In this document: in pieces, positions 26,201-37,290 of the stretch
Numbering within the stretch: the stretch's first letter is position 1
How the letters are laid out: each line of letters starts with the position of its first letter
NCBI RefSeq assembly: GCF_043641665.1
Contig: NC_092193.1
Coordinates: forward strand, 8,468,001 to 8,532,000
Reading direction: 5' to 3'
DNA from: Enoplosus armatus
Taxonomy: Eukaryota > Chordata > Actinopteri > Centrarchiformes > Enoplosidae
DNA length: 64,000 nucleotides
Program-made: the position numbers and the translations under genes
Notes under the pieces: generated by a model
The model's input: the letters and a program-made list of their open reading frames with translations, nothing else
Databases searched by the model: none
What the model was told of the DNA's origin: nothing

Positions 26201-27190
26201 TTAGCATAATGCTACAACAATATGTGTGCACTGAAGCAATTCATTGTGTACATTTTTGACTGTGACCAACAGCAAGGCCAACAGTTGCTTGGCTAATAAA
26301 GAGTGATGGTTTCTATTGAATCATGAGGCATTCAAAACATTTCCTTTACCATTAGAACAAGACATACAACATTGGGCCTTGCCTTGTCACTACCATGCTG
26401 CTTCTAATTGGAAAAGCATAATGGCAATTAACCTGGAAATACCACATGTTCTAGTTAAGGCAAAACACACCATGGATGGTACATGGAGGAAGGCAGTTAT
26501 AGTGAAAACATGCTTATAGTATATGCATATTTATTGAAACAAGGAATCAAGCCTTTAGATGATTTTTAGGAATGATAATGTGACTCATAAGTCAGATCTG
26601 CTGTATTAAATCATACAGGCTCAAAGAGGAAGTATCACTCAAGACAGTGAATCACAACACAGGAACTAGAGCAGATCTGCTTTTAGATTGGCACACTGCA
26701 GTCAATTATTACACTGATGTATTCAGAAAGATAGATGTAATGAGAGCTTAATATGCAGCTGATAGAGTATTTCATCATCATTCGAAGTACACTTCCTGAA
26801 GCAGTAGGGAATATATGTAAATGTGGTGGACAAAATATTAGAAACAACCACTCAATAATAATAACAATAATAATAATACTAATAATAATGATAATGAAGT
26901 AGAATTATCACCTTTCTGACAGTGTCAACAAAAACTAAGCAAATGAATCATAAAAAGAAAATGTATAAGCTTCGTAAAAGTAGAATTCATGACGAAGCTG
27001 TTGAATTGCATTAGATTGTACAGGTGTACCTAATAAAGTGTCCAGTGAGTGTATATACATGATGTACTGTTGTAATGTGTACTTACTGCAGGTAGGACTG
27101 CCAGTTGACCAGATTGGCCCGCACCTCAGCTGCCTTAGCAGCAATGATGTTGGTGGGGACTGCAGCGTCCACAGCCCCGCGGATATCCAT
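5296..27190 (-). CDS. atp6v1h: V-type proton ATPase subunit H (13 coding exons, 484 aa)
   Basis: Subunit H is the regulatory subunit of the cytosolic V1 sector. In the family it is required for ATP-driven proton pumping and silences ATP hydrolysis in detached V1. Exons in transcript order: 27190-27087, 26167-26068, 25359-25270, 24142-24029, 22776-22672, 21549-21490, 20506-20409, 19106-18914, 15624-15446, 15069-14944, 11947-11846, 10926-10813, 5365-5296. All junctions are GT-AG and phases agree, giving 1455 nt. The protein starts [20 protein letters not shown] and ends APAVAARS; length matches vertebrate orthologues (about 483 aa). The N-terminal HEAT/ARM-type domain covers roughly residues 20-330 and the C-terminal domain about 350-470, with recognisable stretches such as [20 protein letters not shown]. 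The ATG lies one base inside its exon, so a noncoding 5' exon precedes it. The fifth inter-exon gap flanks a likely optional exon (20 aa). A Tc1-type element sits antisense in the intron at 11948-14943. Confidence 0.96.
5476..6432. mobile_element. Palindromic TTAA-flanked element, family A, copy 1 (with nested insertion)
   Basis: The termini read TTAAAGGAATAGTTTGACAT on the left and the near reverse complement (GTTGAACTATTCCTTTAA) on the right. Inner arms are also inverted: GCTTAGCATAAAGACTGGAA near 5605 pairs with TTCCAGTCTTTATGCTAAGC near 6280. Flanking TTAA is typical of piggyBac-type insertion, but no transposase is present, so this is a nonautonomous element. The centre (5788-6150) is occupied by a family B repeat. 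It lies in the last intron of atp6v1h. Confidence 0.7.
5788..6150 (+). repeat. Family B element nested inside family A copy 1
   Basis: The segment starts with GGCTGCAACTAAGGATTGTT and ends near GACAAATTGTTTTAGCTCTG, with the characteristic TGACATCTTCAAAT and AAGATATTCAGACAATGATG stretches between. It splits the palindromic element around it, so it inserted after that element. Confidence 0.6.
7690..7996. repeat. Possible interspersed repeat ending in CGATTCAGCCCTA
   Basis: The terminus ATTGCGATTTCAATAATATTTCGATTCAGCCCTA resembles the end of a common fish repeat whose ends read AGGGCTG and are rich in ATCG and ATTGC. The other end was not securely located. It lies in the last intron of atp6v1h; no exon is expected here. 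Confidence 0.3.
10020..10135. repeat. Fragment of family A palindromic element
   Basis: The sequence GGCTGCAGCTTCATGTTTAACG, then TCTCATCTAACTGTATTTCC and CAAAATGTCAAAC, corresponds to the right arm of the TTAA-flanked palindromic family seen at 5476-6432. The left arm is missing, so this is a truncated copy. Confidence 0.5.
12612..14206 (+). mobile_element. Tc1/mariner-superfamily transposon, DD38E type
   Basis: The element is about 1.6 kb. An exact 18-base terminal inverted repeat is visible: TGCTTAACAAATTTATTA at 12615-12632 and its reverse complement at 14189-14206. The two ends remain similar further inward (GACACCACCC against ACACCACCTG). TA-rich sequence flanks both ends, as expected for TA target-site insertion, although the last few terminal bases differ between ends, so exact boundaries are uncertain by about 3 bases. 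It encodes one transposase, now frameshifted. It sits antisense to atp6v1h inside the intron between exons 11947-11846 and 15069-14944. Confidence 0.9.
13030..14084 (+). pseudogene. Tc1-like transposase, one frameshift
   Basis: This is the DDE-family cut-and-paste transposase of the surrounding element. The N-terminal half (13030 to about 13452) carries the paired helix-turn-helix DNA-binding region, including [19 protein letters not shown], and a basic GRGRKRK linker. The catalytic half (about 13453-14084) shows [11 protein letters not shown] (first Asp), IYQDNDPMH (second Asp) and [11 protein letters not shown] (Glu). Total length of 1055 nt is one base short of 352 codons. A single-base loss near 13453, just after KRLKFA, shifts the frame and creates a stop at 13471-13473. 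No other disabling change was seen, which suggests recent decay. Spacing between the second Asp and the Glu is 38 residues rather than the usual 34 of Tc1. Confidence 0.9.
14395..14610. repeat. Interspersed repeat fragment with GTTAGCATGCTAAC palindrome
   Basis: The segment includes AGCTTGCTAACATGCCCACA, GTGTTAGCATGCTAACAATT and GCTAATTAGCACTAATCACAAAGTAC. This order is familiar from a dispersed fish repeat. It lies in an atp6v1h intron next to the Tc1-type element and has no coding potential. Confidence 0.4.
18484..18797. repeat. Short element with CAGTGGTT inverted termini
   Basis: The left end CAGTGGTTTCCAAACTTAAA at 18484 is mirrored by GGAACCACTG near 18788-18797. The unit is about 314 bases with no open frame and lies in an atp6v1h intron. 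CAGTGG-type ends suggest a hAT-like nonautonomous element, but no clear 8-base target duplication was seen, so class is tentative. Confidence 0.45.
21490..21549 (-). CDS. atp6v1h: atp6v1h exon 6, likely alternatively spliced (20 codons)
   Basis: This 60-nt exon is phase 0 on both sides, so skipping it leaves the frame intact. It encodes a Gly/Pro/Ser-rich segment (residues 172-191, starting [10 protein letters not shown] and ending ISPSE). It corresponds to the segment that is missing from a shorter isoform of mammalian subunit H (known for the family). The acceptor is TTAG and the donor GTGAGT. Its sequence is much less conserved in character than the neighbouring exons, as expected for a flexible optional insert. 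Confidence 0.8.
26811..27057 (-). repeat. Foldback element, TTTATTAGGTAC family, copy 2
   Basis: The segment ends with CAGGTGTACCTAATAAAGTGTCCAGTGAG, the reverse complement of the start of copy 1 (3950-4300), and begins with a stretch like ACAAAATATTAGAAACAACC that matches its inner arm. An ATA/ATAATA microsatellite occupies about 26855-26893. It ends only about 30 bases from the donor of the first coding exon of atp6v1h (27086). Confidence 0.55.
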
Positions 27191-27994
27191 CCTGTAATAT
27201 ATCTATACAACAGTGTAAAAATCCAACACCACCTGGATGGAAACACCAGAATTAACATCAGCACAGTGACTCAACATCAGAGGCAATGTTACAGGTTTAG
27301 GCCTGGTTCTGTGTGTTACCTACGAGCTGCACATTGTGCACGTTACCCAATTATAGCCAACAATATAACGCCTGATGCATCAATTAAAGACATAACAGTT
27401 AATTAAGCTAGGTTGGTTAAGCTAGCTGTTACAGACCTGTTACCAAGAAGAAAGCTATTAGCTAGCATATATACCCATTTATAAGCTGATGTACCATTAA
27501 TACCATAAATATTTCGATGTGTGGCAGAAATATCAACCTGACATTTCATCCTATAAGTTTAATTTTGACGTTAATGTTAGTTGGCAAGCTAGCAAACCGC
27601 TAGCAGCAGGTCATACTAGAGAACTAGCTTAACTCAATGTCACGACATGACATGATGAGTCTTTCCGAAACCGATACAGCTACAGCAACGCAATACAAAG
27701 CCCATTACATTAAACCGTATTAAGGCTGTACAATACATAATACAATACATTTGAAATTGTCATCTTATAACGTTACACGTCCATCGTTAGCGAGCAACAA
27801 CTAGCAAAATAAGATGAAGATGCTAACCTCACGTTAAGCTAGCAGTGCTAACACAGCTTCGCACCCGTTCTGTCAAAGTGTCAAAATGACAACAGCTACA
27901 CAGGTGATAACATTTAGAATCACAGCATTAGACAAATCATACAATCCGGAAATTTTAATCTATCTGATGATGAAAACTCGGTTAAATTACTCAC

Positions 27995-28110
27995 CCAGTT
28001 ACTGTCCTGTGCAAACAGCTGATAGACTACAACACGGCGTCACGCTCTATCATGTGACAGTCGGTCACATGAGCCTCAGTCTGACTCCAGCAGAAGTTAA
28101 GACAAGACGG
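27995..28110 (-). promoter_or_regulatory. atp6v1h: atp6v1h promoter and noncoding first exon
   Basis: A consensus donor (GTGAGTAA on the minus strand) at 27994-27987 ends a probable noncoding first exon that splices to the acceptor at 27192 just before the start codon. Immediately upstream is a perfect inverted repeat: TCATGTGAC (28050-28057, with C at 28058) and GTCACATGA (28064-28072), separated by five bases. Each half contains a CACATG E-box in the TCACATGA context bound by MITF/TFE-family factors, which are known regulators of V-ATPase and lysosomal genes. No TATA box is evident. The transcription start itself is not fixed by sequence. Confidence 0.6.
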
Positions 28111-28129
28111 ATAAGTCTTTTCTTTTAAG

Positions 28130-29780
28130 AGTAGAAATAAGTTCTAACTGAACAGCGATGGACGTTTATTCTAAGAAAAACGTTTATTATCCACAGGCCA
28201 GAGGAACTGGAGAACTCTACCAACCAAGAAAACAGGGTTACATTTCTATGAAAAAGTAGCATACAAATATAAATCTTAAAGTAGTTTGAGTACATGTCAC
28301 CTGTAAGAGGGATGTACTGCATGAGCTTTTTCATGAAAATGGTAGAAACATTATGGTCAATTTGTGTTAAAGGATACCAATATACAGTAAAAGAAAGTAT
28401 AACTTATATAAGGAATATAATTAAATTTAGGAATCTTGTGTTATTCCTTATTTTCTTTCCAACATGAAGCAATATATGTAAGCATGGTGTAAATACAATG
28501 TTGTCTTTGAGGCCACTAAGCCAATTCAGTTTAATTTCCTAGGTTTAAAAATTCAATTGATTCCTGCAGGACAATAAAGGCTATAACATCATCCAGGTAC
28601 CACTGAGTAGTGTTACACTTTATTTATGTTGCACTTTTAACATAGAAACAAAACCCCCCCCACTGAAATGATAAGATGAAAACATGAGAGATTAATAGTT
28701 TAAATAAATTAATAATAGGTGCAAGATACTATTGTATCTAACTGCCATTGTGTGTGGCTGTAGTTAATGTCTATGTAGAAACTACATACTATTTGATTGT
28801 AATTAGGAGCTACTTTTACATCAATATGTTCCTTCAATTTCTAGAACCACGAGTCAGTGACTTAAAAAAACTGTTATTAGCGTTTTAGGTTAAATTATCA
28901 TGTGGACGTTCTAAATCTGTCTGTGTGAATGGTTCAGAAACTCTACTCCCTTTTGTCTTTTTAATGATTTACAAGCTTTGCCCACGAACCCAAATAGGAA
29001 GAAAGTGAATGCTGCTGCAGTGAAATATGAAATTGATACAACCAAAGGGGACTTTCTGTGCACAGACCGGACTGCAAATAGCTCCAAAAATCAATAGCTC
29101 CAAAAATCAAAACAAAGTTCATATTTTCTAGCCCATCACCACGTGTGACTCTGGCCAATCAATTACAATCAGCTGTGTCATCGGTTGACGGTTTACTTTA
29201 ACTTTGTGGCTTTGTGAGGTTGACAGAGAGCTGAAGTCAGTTGATTGCTCACACTGAAGAGCTTTGATCAGTGTTTAGCCTTGTGAGTCTGTAGTGAGCG
29301 ACATGACCAAATACAGTGTGTTAAAGGCTCCTCAGTAAAACAGACTGGCACCACAGTTGCCTTTAGAGTGTATATCTATATAAATGGTGCTCGATGTACA
29401 TTGTGGCCATATGTTTCCTCTGCAAAGTCCATTTACTAATGTGTTTTAATCCATTGTATTACATGGGAATTCATCAAGGAGCATATACAATCACAAATGA
29501 ATCCACGTCTGTCACCAGTCTTCCTCTCCGTCCATCTCGCTCAGACAGTAAGACCTCCTGGCTTAATCTGGCCTAAGCTGGTGAGACGCAGTAAAGCACA
29601 GAGGAATCAGGATTGCATCCAGTGGGAACATTGTCCTAATCCCCTTCTGCCCTCTCCTTTGTAAACACTCTTCTCTTCGTCAGGGTCACTGATGCTTTTT
29701 TCTCTCTGTCACAATGTGCTTCAGAAGAGACGCCGGGAAAACATAGAGGAAAGGAGCAAGGAGTGTGGACTTCTCATGAT
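28130..29780. other. Intergenic spacer between atp6v1h and rgs20
   Basis: AT-rich sequence with only short open frames and no recognisable coding exon or RNA gene. A 16-base direct repeat (ATAGCTCCAAAAATCA) lies near 29078-29111. Confidence 0.4.
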
Positions 29781-29830
29781 CTCAAAGAGACTCGAGCCTC
29801 ACGTGGCGAGTGAGGCCTCATGGACGGAGC

Positions 29831-30019
29831 ATGCCATGTGCTAGAGTGGTGAGGCAGTGGGAGATCAGGCCCACGTCTGCTCTGAGGGGGATCAGACGGA
29901 CCAGGGCCCTGATGTGGCAGTGGATACGTGGACTGGCCCGGGCCTGCCGGCATGGTGTGGGATACCCAGTGAACTACAATGACGCGGTCCAAGAGGAACA
30001 GGAGATGGTGTGCCTTGAG
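29831..30019 (+). CDS. rgs20: Candidate alternative first coding exon of rgs20 (63 codons)
   Basis: A local GC-rich island holds an ATG at 29831 followed by 63 open codons ending VQEEQEMVCLE. It is followed directly by a good donor (GAG|GTATGCG) at 30020. The exon ends in phase 0. The rgs20 exon at 37288 begins CCC ATG GGA in phase 0 and has a coding-compatible base triplet before its own ATG, so joining would give ...VCLE-P-MGSERMEM in frame. Mammalian RGS20 is known to use alternative upstream N-termini joined before MGSERMEM. The encoded segment is Arg/Trp-rich and basic. I cannot confirm homology by memory, so the assignment is an inference from splice phase and composition. Confidence 0.45.
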
Positions 30020-30029
30020 GTATGCGTAT

Positions 30030-33000
30030 AGTTTTTATTTTACAATAAGCACTATTAATTTTGAAAATTGCCTCATTATCAAACTTCATCATCATACTTA
30101 ACCACTGATTAGACTATTATTGGCTAATTTTCATGGAGAAAATACAGTCAAAAGTCACCAACCAGTCAAGTAAAACTACAACTGTACATAACGGTTTACA
30201 TTATTCTGCTCTGAGTACATATTTCAGAAACTTTTTTAATCACAGCACTGCAATTAGTGTGTTGCTTGATTGTTGTTGCACTAATAAACAGCCACAAATA
30301 ACGATATAACACAAGTCGTTGAGGTTCAGAGAAGAAATATATCTCCTCACATGTCTCAAATGATATTTGTTTCATATTATTAATCGCCTGCAGTAGATGA
30401 AACATCCTTCACACTGTCGTTTGTTGTTGTTGTAACTAGATTGCTGTTGTCTGAGCGTAATTTCTGCTTCTTGCCAAACCTCTATTTAGGGAAGTATTTC
30501 CTGTCTGAACGAGGCCTAAGGAGATTAAAAGAAGATGGTGTGTCTTGAAATAGTGTGATGCCAGTCATTAGAAACATAAATAAAGTAGCGAAGCCAGTCA
30601 CACAGCCAGTCAAAATACATGAGAGCCAGTATGAACACCCCAATGCAATATTTAATGAGAGACAACTAAGTCAGGGAGTTGTGAATACATTCAGTCGTTT
30701 CTAAAAATAGTCTGAAAATGTGATTTTGCTGGGGGTTTGGCAGCAGAATCATACTTAGTAAACGGATAAATAAAGATTTACTGTAGTAAGGGGAACTATG
30801 TTACTATTTAGAGAGGGGAAGGGATTGTAAAAGAGCCATGAGGACACAGGAGCTGCTCCCAGAACTGAGTGGGAGGACAGAGGAGTCAGTTCAGGTCATT
30901 AACATATACATTACACAAATGTGTTGCTTGGCCAGGTGTCAGAGAGCAGAACTGGAGCTTGTTTAACAACTTAATAGAAATAAAAGTATATGGTACACAA
31001 TTGTGACTGGATGAAAAGACAGCGACGCATGATAAAAGAGTACCTACATTACCCACAAAAGACTTTATACAACTTTCTTTCACATATGCAGTTGTATACC
31101 CCAAGACCTGTAAACAGACTTTGAGTTTAGTTGATGAGTTCCCCTTTAACTGGAGAAAACACACACATATGGAAGTTAATATTAAGACTTCACATTCAGA
31201 CAGACATTTTGACTTGTCATAGCGGAAAAAGCACAGGTGTGATTAATAACAGTAACGGTGGTTAAGTGTTAAGTAAGCTCTTCCAGTGAGCCAGCATGCA
31301 CAGTACCAGGACCTTGGAAGTGCCCCCCTGGCCGTCATTAGTGTTGTTAATTACACCTGTGTTTTTTCTGCTATGACATCTCAAAAGATATTGATAAAGG
31401 ATCAAAAGCTGTATGGTACTGAACAACTGTGACAGAGTTTACACTAAATGACATATTTAATTGATTTCCACACATACAGATACATCAGCTTTCACATAGA
31501 TGATCATTCACACCCGGTTTTCATTATAAGAGATAATGTTATTGGCACATCGTCAGTTCCTACGTTCATAAATGTACCTACTAAGCCATATTAGACATAC
31601 ACATATTTCCATGTATTGTGTTATACCATATACATGTATCCCCTCAAGGGTAAGCGGGTATTGCTAATAGATGGATGGAGATAACTTTTCATAGCAGTAA
31701 TGATCATCAACTGTGCATTAAATGACACCCACTCACATTATGTTCCAGTTGTAATTTCATGACGTTTATGACCCGGTTTAAAGATTATTTGTTGTGTAGA
31801 GTTCAAACAATTACAGAAATGATAACTGTCATGTCCTGATAAAGACCATGCCTATTAACTTTCATTTCAGAGTCCTTGTCTATAGCGGAAAGAAACCTAA
31901 GGTCTCCTTCCTCTCAGTGACTATTGATGGTCTCAAGAGCTCCTGCACATTTTAAGAAGAAAACTGTATTGTCAGTGTGTGAAGCTAATTTAAATTATGC
32001 ACGCAGATATGATATGACATGGTCATACTCTGACCCTGAGTCCAGGTTTGGTGTCCCTGGGGCAGTTTGTAGGGTTCAGTGAGTTTCTCATAGTTTAATA
32101 GAGCAGAAGGTACTTGCTCACACCGAAACACACACAGCAAAACAGAGACGCTTAGAAAACCCTTCCTCCTTAAAGTCACCAGGACGGTGATCTGACCTCT
32201 GTATATCCTCTGCCTTGTCCAACAAATTGTCCTCTGTGACTCCTTTGCATTTCCCTGCACATTCATATTTGCATTCAAGCGTGTACAAAATTTTATTGTA
32301 TAGTTTACCTTTCAAATGTGACATATGTACTTTTCTACATAATGAAACATTGCACAGCCCGCCTACACATACCGGCAATAATCTCTTTAACATTTTAATT
32401 AAGTTTATGAAAGTAAGTTTATTTATGTAGCACCTTTCAAGAGCAGACGTCACAAAGTGCCTCACAATAAAATCCAAAAGAGCAACAGTCATGAAATGCA
32501 GACATCAAGCTTAAAATATACAAAGAATAAGATTAAATAAAATAAAGTAAGTCTAAACAAATGGGTCTTGAACTGGTTTATAAATGTGTGCACAGTATAA
32601 GATAAGTTAATACTTATATTACATATATTTATATTTCTTTTTGTGTTTGAATTTTCATCTTTTATATATTTTTATATTATTTTAATGAGTATTCTTTATG
32701 ACTCACTGGCCTTTTTATCACAGCCTCAAGAGTACGCCACCCTGCGCTGCACATATTGTGTGGGCAATACTTTTGAATCTTAAGGGCCAGAGATCAGTGA
32801 CTATTGCACCATTGTAAATCCATTACGTATTTGTCGGTAGATGTTTGATGTTGTCATTTGTATTCTTTTATTCCCTGGCTGCGAACTGAATTTCCTCTCG
32901 AGGGACAATAAATAAATAAATGTTACATCAAATAACATTACAATAACAACATCTTCCTGCAACATTTACAATGATGACATTCAAGAAAAAGGTCAGACAG

Positions 33001-35280
33001 AAATCACAGCAAGATACTGTGTGTGCAAAGCTACAAAAATGTTTCTCCTGCAGGGATTTAAAATTTCTTTAAATGAGCCCAACAGAATTGTGTTTACCTC
33101 TAACAGAGAGTGGTAATTTAGACAATCAGTTTGCATGAAGACCCACCGCCTAGAGTTATGTTGATAATGTGGTGTTGAAGTAAAAAACAAAAGAGCAGAT
33201 GACTGTGTAACTTGGTTACAAGGATTAAGACACTGATTGCGTTTTATTGAATCGAGCCTGACATTTACAGTACAAAGAGCAACTTGATCAACACACCTGG
33301 AGAAATCCATTAGAAGAACAATAATGTCAGCAGGAAATACAAATGAAGAGAAAAGAAATGATGCTTTTCATATTGGGTTGCCATCTTTGTTGCCCTGATA
33401 GGACAAATCATCTTCACCTTCAAAATGTTCACAGATACATGATCTCTTGAGGTACTTCCTCTCCGCCGCCTAGCTACAATGTTGAGCTTTCAGTGATTGA
33501 ATCTACAGTTAATTGTATCTTTCTCACAATGCTTTGAATCCCCTTAATCACATATTGAAAAGACTTTATTCATCCTGTCACCCAGCTCTGGCGTCCTACT
33601 CCTCCGTGTGACCTTGTTCAGACTCCCTCCTCCACTTGGCATTGTGCCCTCAGAGGGAAAAGTCTTGTGTGTGCGTTCATTGGATCACAACAGCATGAAG
33701 TATCATTCGTTGCTTTGCGCGTGTATGTATCAATCTCACATGGCTATTTGTGGGTCTGTGTTGCATAACATGAACACAGGGGAAGGTGTTAAATGAAGTG
33801 TTGTGGAGAAAAGTCACATGTTTGTATCTCTGGAGGGGAATAAAGATGTGTGGATGCTCAGGGCACGCCCCACTTCAGCACAGTCAGAAAGTAACTAATC
33901 TGGACGGGAAATAAACCTGTTTCTTTTCTCTTTCCCAGATGAATGCTTAATGGTTCAATAGGCAGAATCACAGCACAGTACCAGGTCTGTGCGGGCACCG
34001 TAAGAACAGATCTCCACTCAGTTTTGTATTACAGGCGCTCACATTTTGCACTTCTTATTGTAATAAGCGACTGGTGAGATGAATGTCCATGGCATCAAAG
34101 AGCATCTTCACTGACAAAGTGACACAGACAGCACAAATGTGTTGGTGTAAATTAGGCATATAATTACATAAAATACAATATGTTGTAGTAGACCTTTGAA
34201 GAACAGGCAGAGTGCCATCTGGTGTTTGTACAAAGCAAGGCATGATGTGCACCTAAAGGCAAAGTATTAATAAAGGCAGAGAGTACATTGCATTGAAACA
34301 TATGTGTGAAAATGTACATCCCACTATCTGTAGCTTGATTCTGTATCAAATAGCAATTACACTGTCACAGTATAATATTCATAAAAGCATGTAAAATATC
34401 AGGGATCATATTAAAGCGATCATATCTATAAACATGGCCAGGTCTTTCACAAATTCATGTGAACACAAAGGCTCTATACGTCAGTTAGCTATCCACACTA
34501 TCATGTGCATGGAGAACATCATGTTAGTGTTCAAGCTACCTTCAGATGGCAGTGTTGTCGTCTACATCACATTTGGTTGCAGGCCTGCACCTAGATTATA
34601 AGGCACACAGGAGCCTGGCAATCATCTGTAAAAGAGACTGAAAAAACGAAATGCTCACATGCAACAGCCAGGACGTATTGTATTTAACTTGCCAGGTAGA
34701 AATGGCAACCTGTCCAACAGGGACAATACAGACAAATATTATTGCATAGGGAGATGCAATGTAACAGATGCAATGTCTAAAATTGCAGCTGCCCATCCCT
34801 GAGCAGTCTTTTTTATTCAGGTTAAAACAACCAAACAAACAAATGGATACAACAGAACTGATAAATGAGACTGTGTGAATGTGTTTTTGCATGTGTCTGT
34901 GTGTTTGACTGCATTGACATAAAGGTAGGCGAGTTTGTATACAGTATTTGAGCGTATATGTACGTGACAAGCGGATTAAAACTCATTCAGTGTTCATGAA
35001 ATGGAAAACAGTTTGGTGATCTTTGATGTATGGATCAGTCAAGAATGTGAAAGCACTTAAAGCACAATAGAAACGTAAGACTAAACTGTCAAAGTCATGT
35101 TATCCTTCAGCAGGCTGTAGGTGAAAGAAATGCTGCACTCAAGCAGCTTCTGGCTCTTTCAGCACCATAGACAGCGACTTCAGGCAAAGGCTCACTGGCG
35201 CAAAACATGACTTTTTTGGTAATATTTCCGGATATTCTTTTAAATGTTTTGAGTTGTGTAAATAGCTGTAATGTAATGAG
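30030..35280. other. Spacer or rgs20 upstream intron, no further exons recognised
   Basis: No convincing exon was found. The stretch holds a likely retroelement-type tail at 31650-31681 (GGTAAGCGGGTATTGCTAATAGATGGATGGAG), a fragment like TTTATTTATGTAGCACCTTTC at about 32417-32437 and a tail-like GAATTTCCTCTCGAGGGACAATAAATAAATA at about 32888-32921. These resemble 3' ends of fish interspersed repeats. If the exon at 29831-30019 is real, this is intron 1 of the long rgs20 transcript. Confidence 0.4.
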
Positions 35281-35439
35281 ACATCATGTGGAGTTTATGG
35301 GTGTTTTTCTGCCTGGTGCGTTAGCGTTTAGGCTTCATTTGTAGTTCCTCTCCCTCTTCTTTATTTCTAACTGACATCACGCAGCCTTCGTTGCTTGAAT
35401 AGTTCCTTTTCTGGAGTCTCTCACATGCAAGGCAGAGTA

Positions 35440-36400
35440 AAGGACCTGCACTGCAAACCTGTGCCATACTGTCGGGGTTTACGCTCTTCACTGGGCTACT
35501 ACGAGTTGGAGAGAAGACGCATGCGTACTGACTTGAAGCAGCCGGTCGGGAAAAAAAGCCTTATGTGCCATCGGATGTAATCAAGGCAAAGAATTACCTC
35601 TTCTCGCTGTGCATACATGGTGAAATTGTAAGTACTGGTGGCAAACCGATGTATCATTGCACGGACATTTCGTGAGCGGAGCGTTTGAGGCCGTTTCCCG
35701 GCGTTTTAAATGGCATGTCACTATCTTGCTGTACAGTGGGCTTTTAACAGATCTAGGCAGTGTCTTTTCGGTGGTTGTCCAGGGCGATGAAGCTCTACGG
35801 TTCTTCATGGTGGCACTTTCCATTGATGTGATGTGCGGAGTTGCTAATGCAATGGTTTCTGCTGTTAAATCGCTCAGGAGCCATTGAATCCCGGTGTCGT
35901 TCACATTTCTGCTACAGTGAGATTGGAGAAGAATGGCGGTTTATTTGGTGTTATCATGATTTATCCTTTGAATGGATACGACCACCCCCACCCCCATCTC
36001 ATCGTCTATAGCTGTTGAGTCAAGACATAGCGTACTGCAATTGTGTCAGCTTTGAAGTACCCGACACCTAACGCGTAAAATATGCCATTTGGCAAGACGC
36101 ACGGAACCTGCAGCGGAAGCCAGCTCCGAATCTGAGTGAAACCGCGCGCGGATCCATTTTAGAAATGACCAAATGGTATTGTATTCACTGAAAGGCTGTG
36201 ATAGAGCGATGCTGCGGTTATAGATTTGCAAGCTGCGCCTTCGCCACCCCCCCCTCCCATGTACCAAATCTCCTGACATTTTTTTTCTTTTTTTTTTTAA
36301 AGCATCGTTTCTTGTGTCAGGTAGTAGCCGGATGATGCCGTGTGTTTGGAAGCGACAGCGAAGCGAAGCTTTGTTACATAAATGATCTGACAGGATTTGG
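35440..36400 (+). promoter_or_regulatory. rgs20: CpG-rich block, candidate rgs20 promoter
   Basis: CpG dinucleotides are strikingly enriched relative to the surrounding AT-rich DNA, especially at 36060-36370 (for example CCGCGCGCGG near 36143 and AGCGACAGCGAAGCGAAGC near 36351). It lies about 1 kb upstream of the first rgs20 coding exon, which begins at a splice acceptor (37288), so a noncoding first exon must exist upstream. This block is the best local candidate for that exon and its promoter. The donor site was not identified. Confidence 0.45.
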
Positions 36401-37290
36401 CAGTGTCTGACCTGGTGATGACACATTTGTTAAAATCAGACAAGAAGTCATTCTGTGAGCATAGCCTGTCTGTAGTCTATAGGCCCACAAACCTTAATGG
36501 GGACTGTGTGTGAATACGCTGGAGAGCTATAGTCACAATTATAACACGGCCATCTCCTATGAACATGATACATGTAGCCTGAGGGTGCGTGACAAAGTGG
36601 CACATGGTGAGCAAAAATCCAAAAAAGACAAATATTTACATTATTATCATGTGTATTTGATGTATTTCTCCACTTGGGCCCAGTGAGCAAATCCTTTAAT
36701 GCACTGCTTTTACACTCAGGCTCTCACAAATGGGTTGTTTCAAATTTTGGATTATGGACATTGAGTCCATGGTTGACAATCCATCCCTTTTACACATGCA
36801 AGCAGAGTGTATAAGGGAACACGCAGCCTGTTAGAGATTAGAGGGACTGAAATGAAATGTGCTTGGCGGGTGCATATCTGGCAGCAGCAAAAACAAAATC
36901 AGCAAATTATTCTTCCATACTTTTGCCCTGAATCGAGCAAACAGCATTCCTTTACAGTGTGACCTCTGGGCATGCCAGCACACGCTCAGGCCAGCCAGCG
37001 TCAGCACACATGACAAATGCATAGGTGTCAACTGGCAAGTGGTAAATTAAATAAATCTTAATTAATCGTTACCATGGTGAAAGTGAGATTTCAGGATTTC
37101 ACACTGGTCTTTGGTCTCATTACAGTACACCCAGTGCTGTCCTGACTATCTGTGTTGCATTGCCACTGATTTGTATCATACAAAATGCATTGCAGATTTT
37201 CTCACTAAGATAAAATCTCAGTTAAATACTATTTGTGACATCTAAACACTAAACTCAGTGCCTCTCTCCCCTCTCCTCTGTCTATAGCCC

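Noticed and set aside
35395..35904. Open frames near 35.4-35.9 kb as possible rgs20 N-terminal exons
   Set aside because: None ends at a donor in the phase needed to join the exon at 37288, and no RGS20-like sequence was seen.
36046..36426. 126-codon minus-strand open frame in CpG-rich block
   Set aside because: CpG richness lowers stop-codon frequency. There is no domain, and the strand is opposite to the expected rgs20 promoter transcript.
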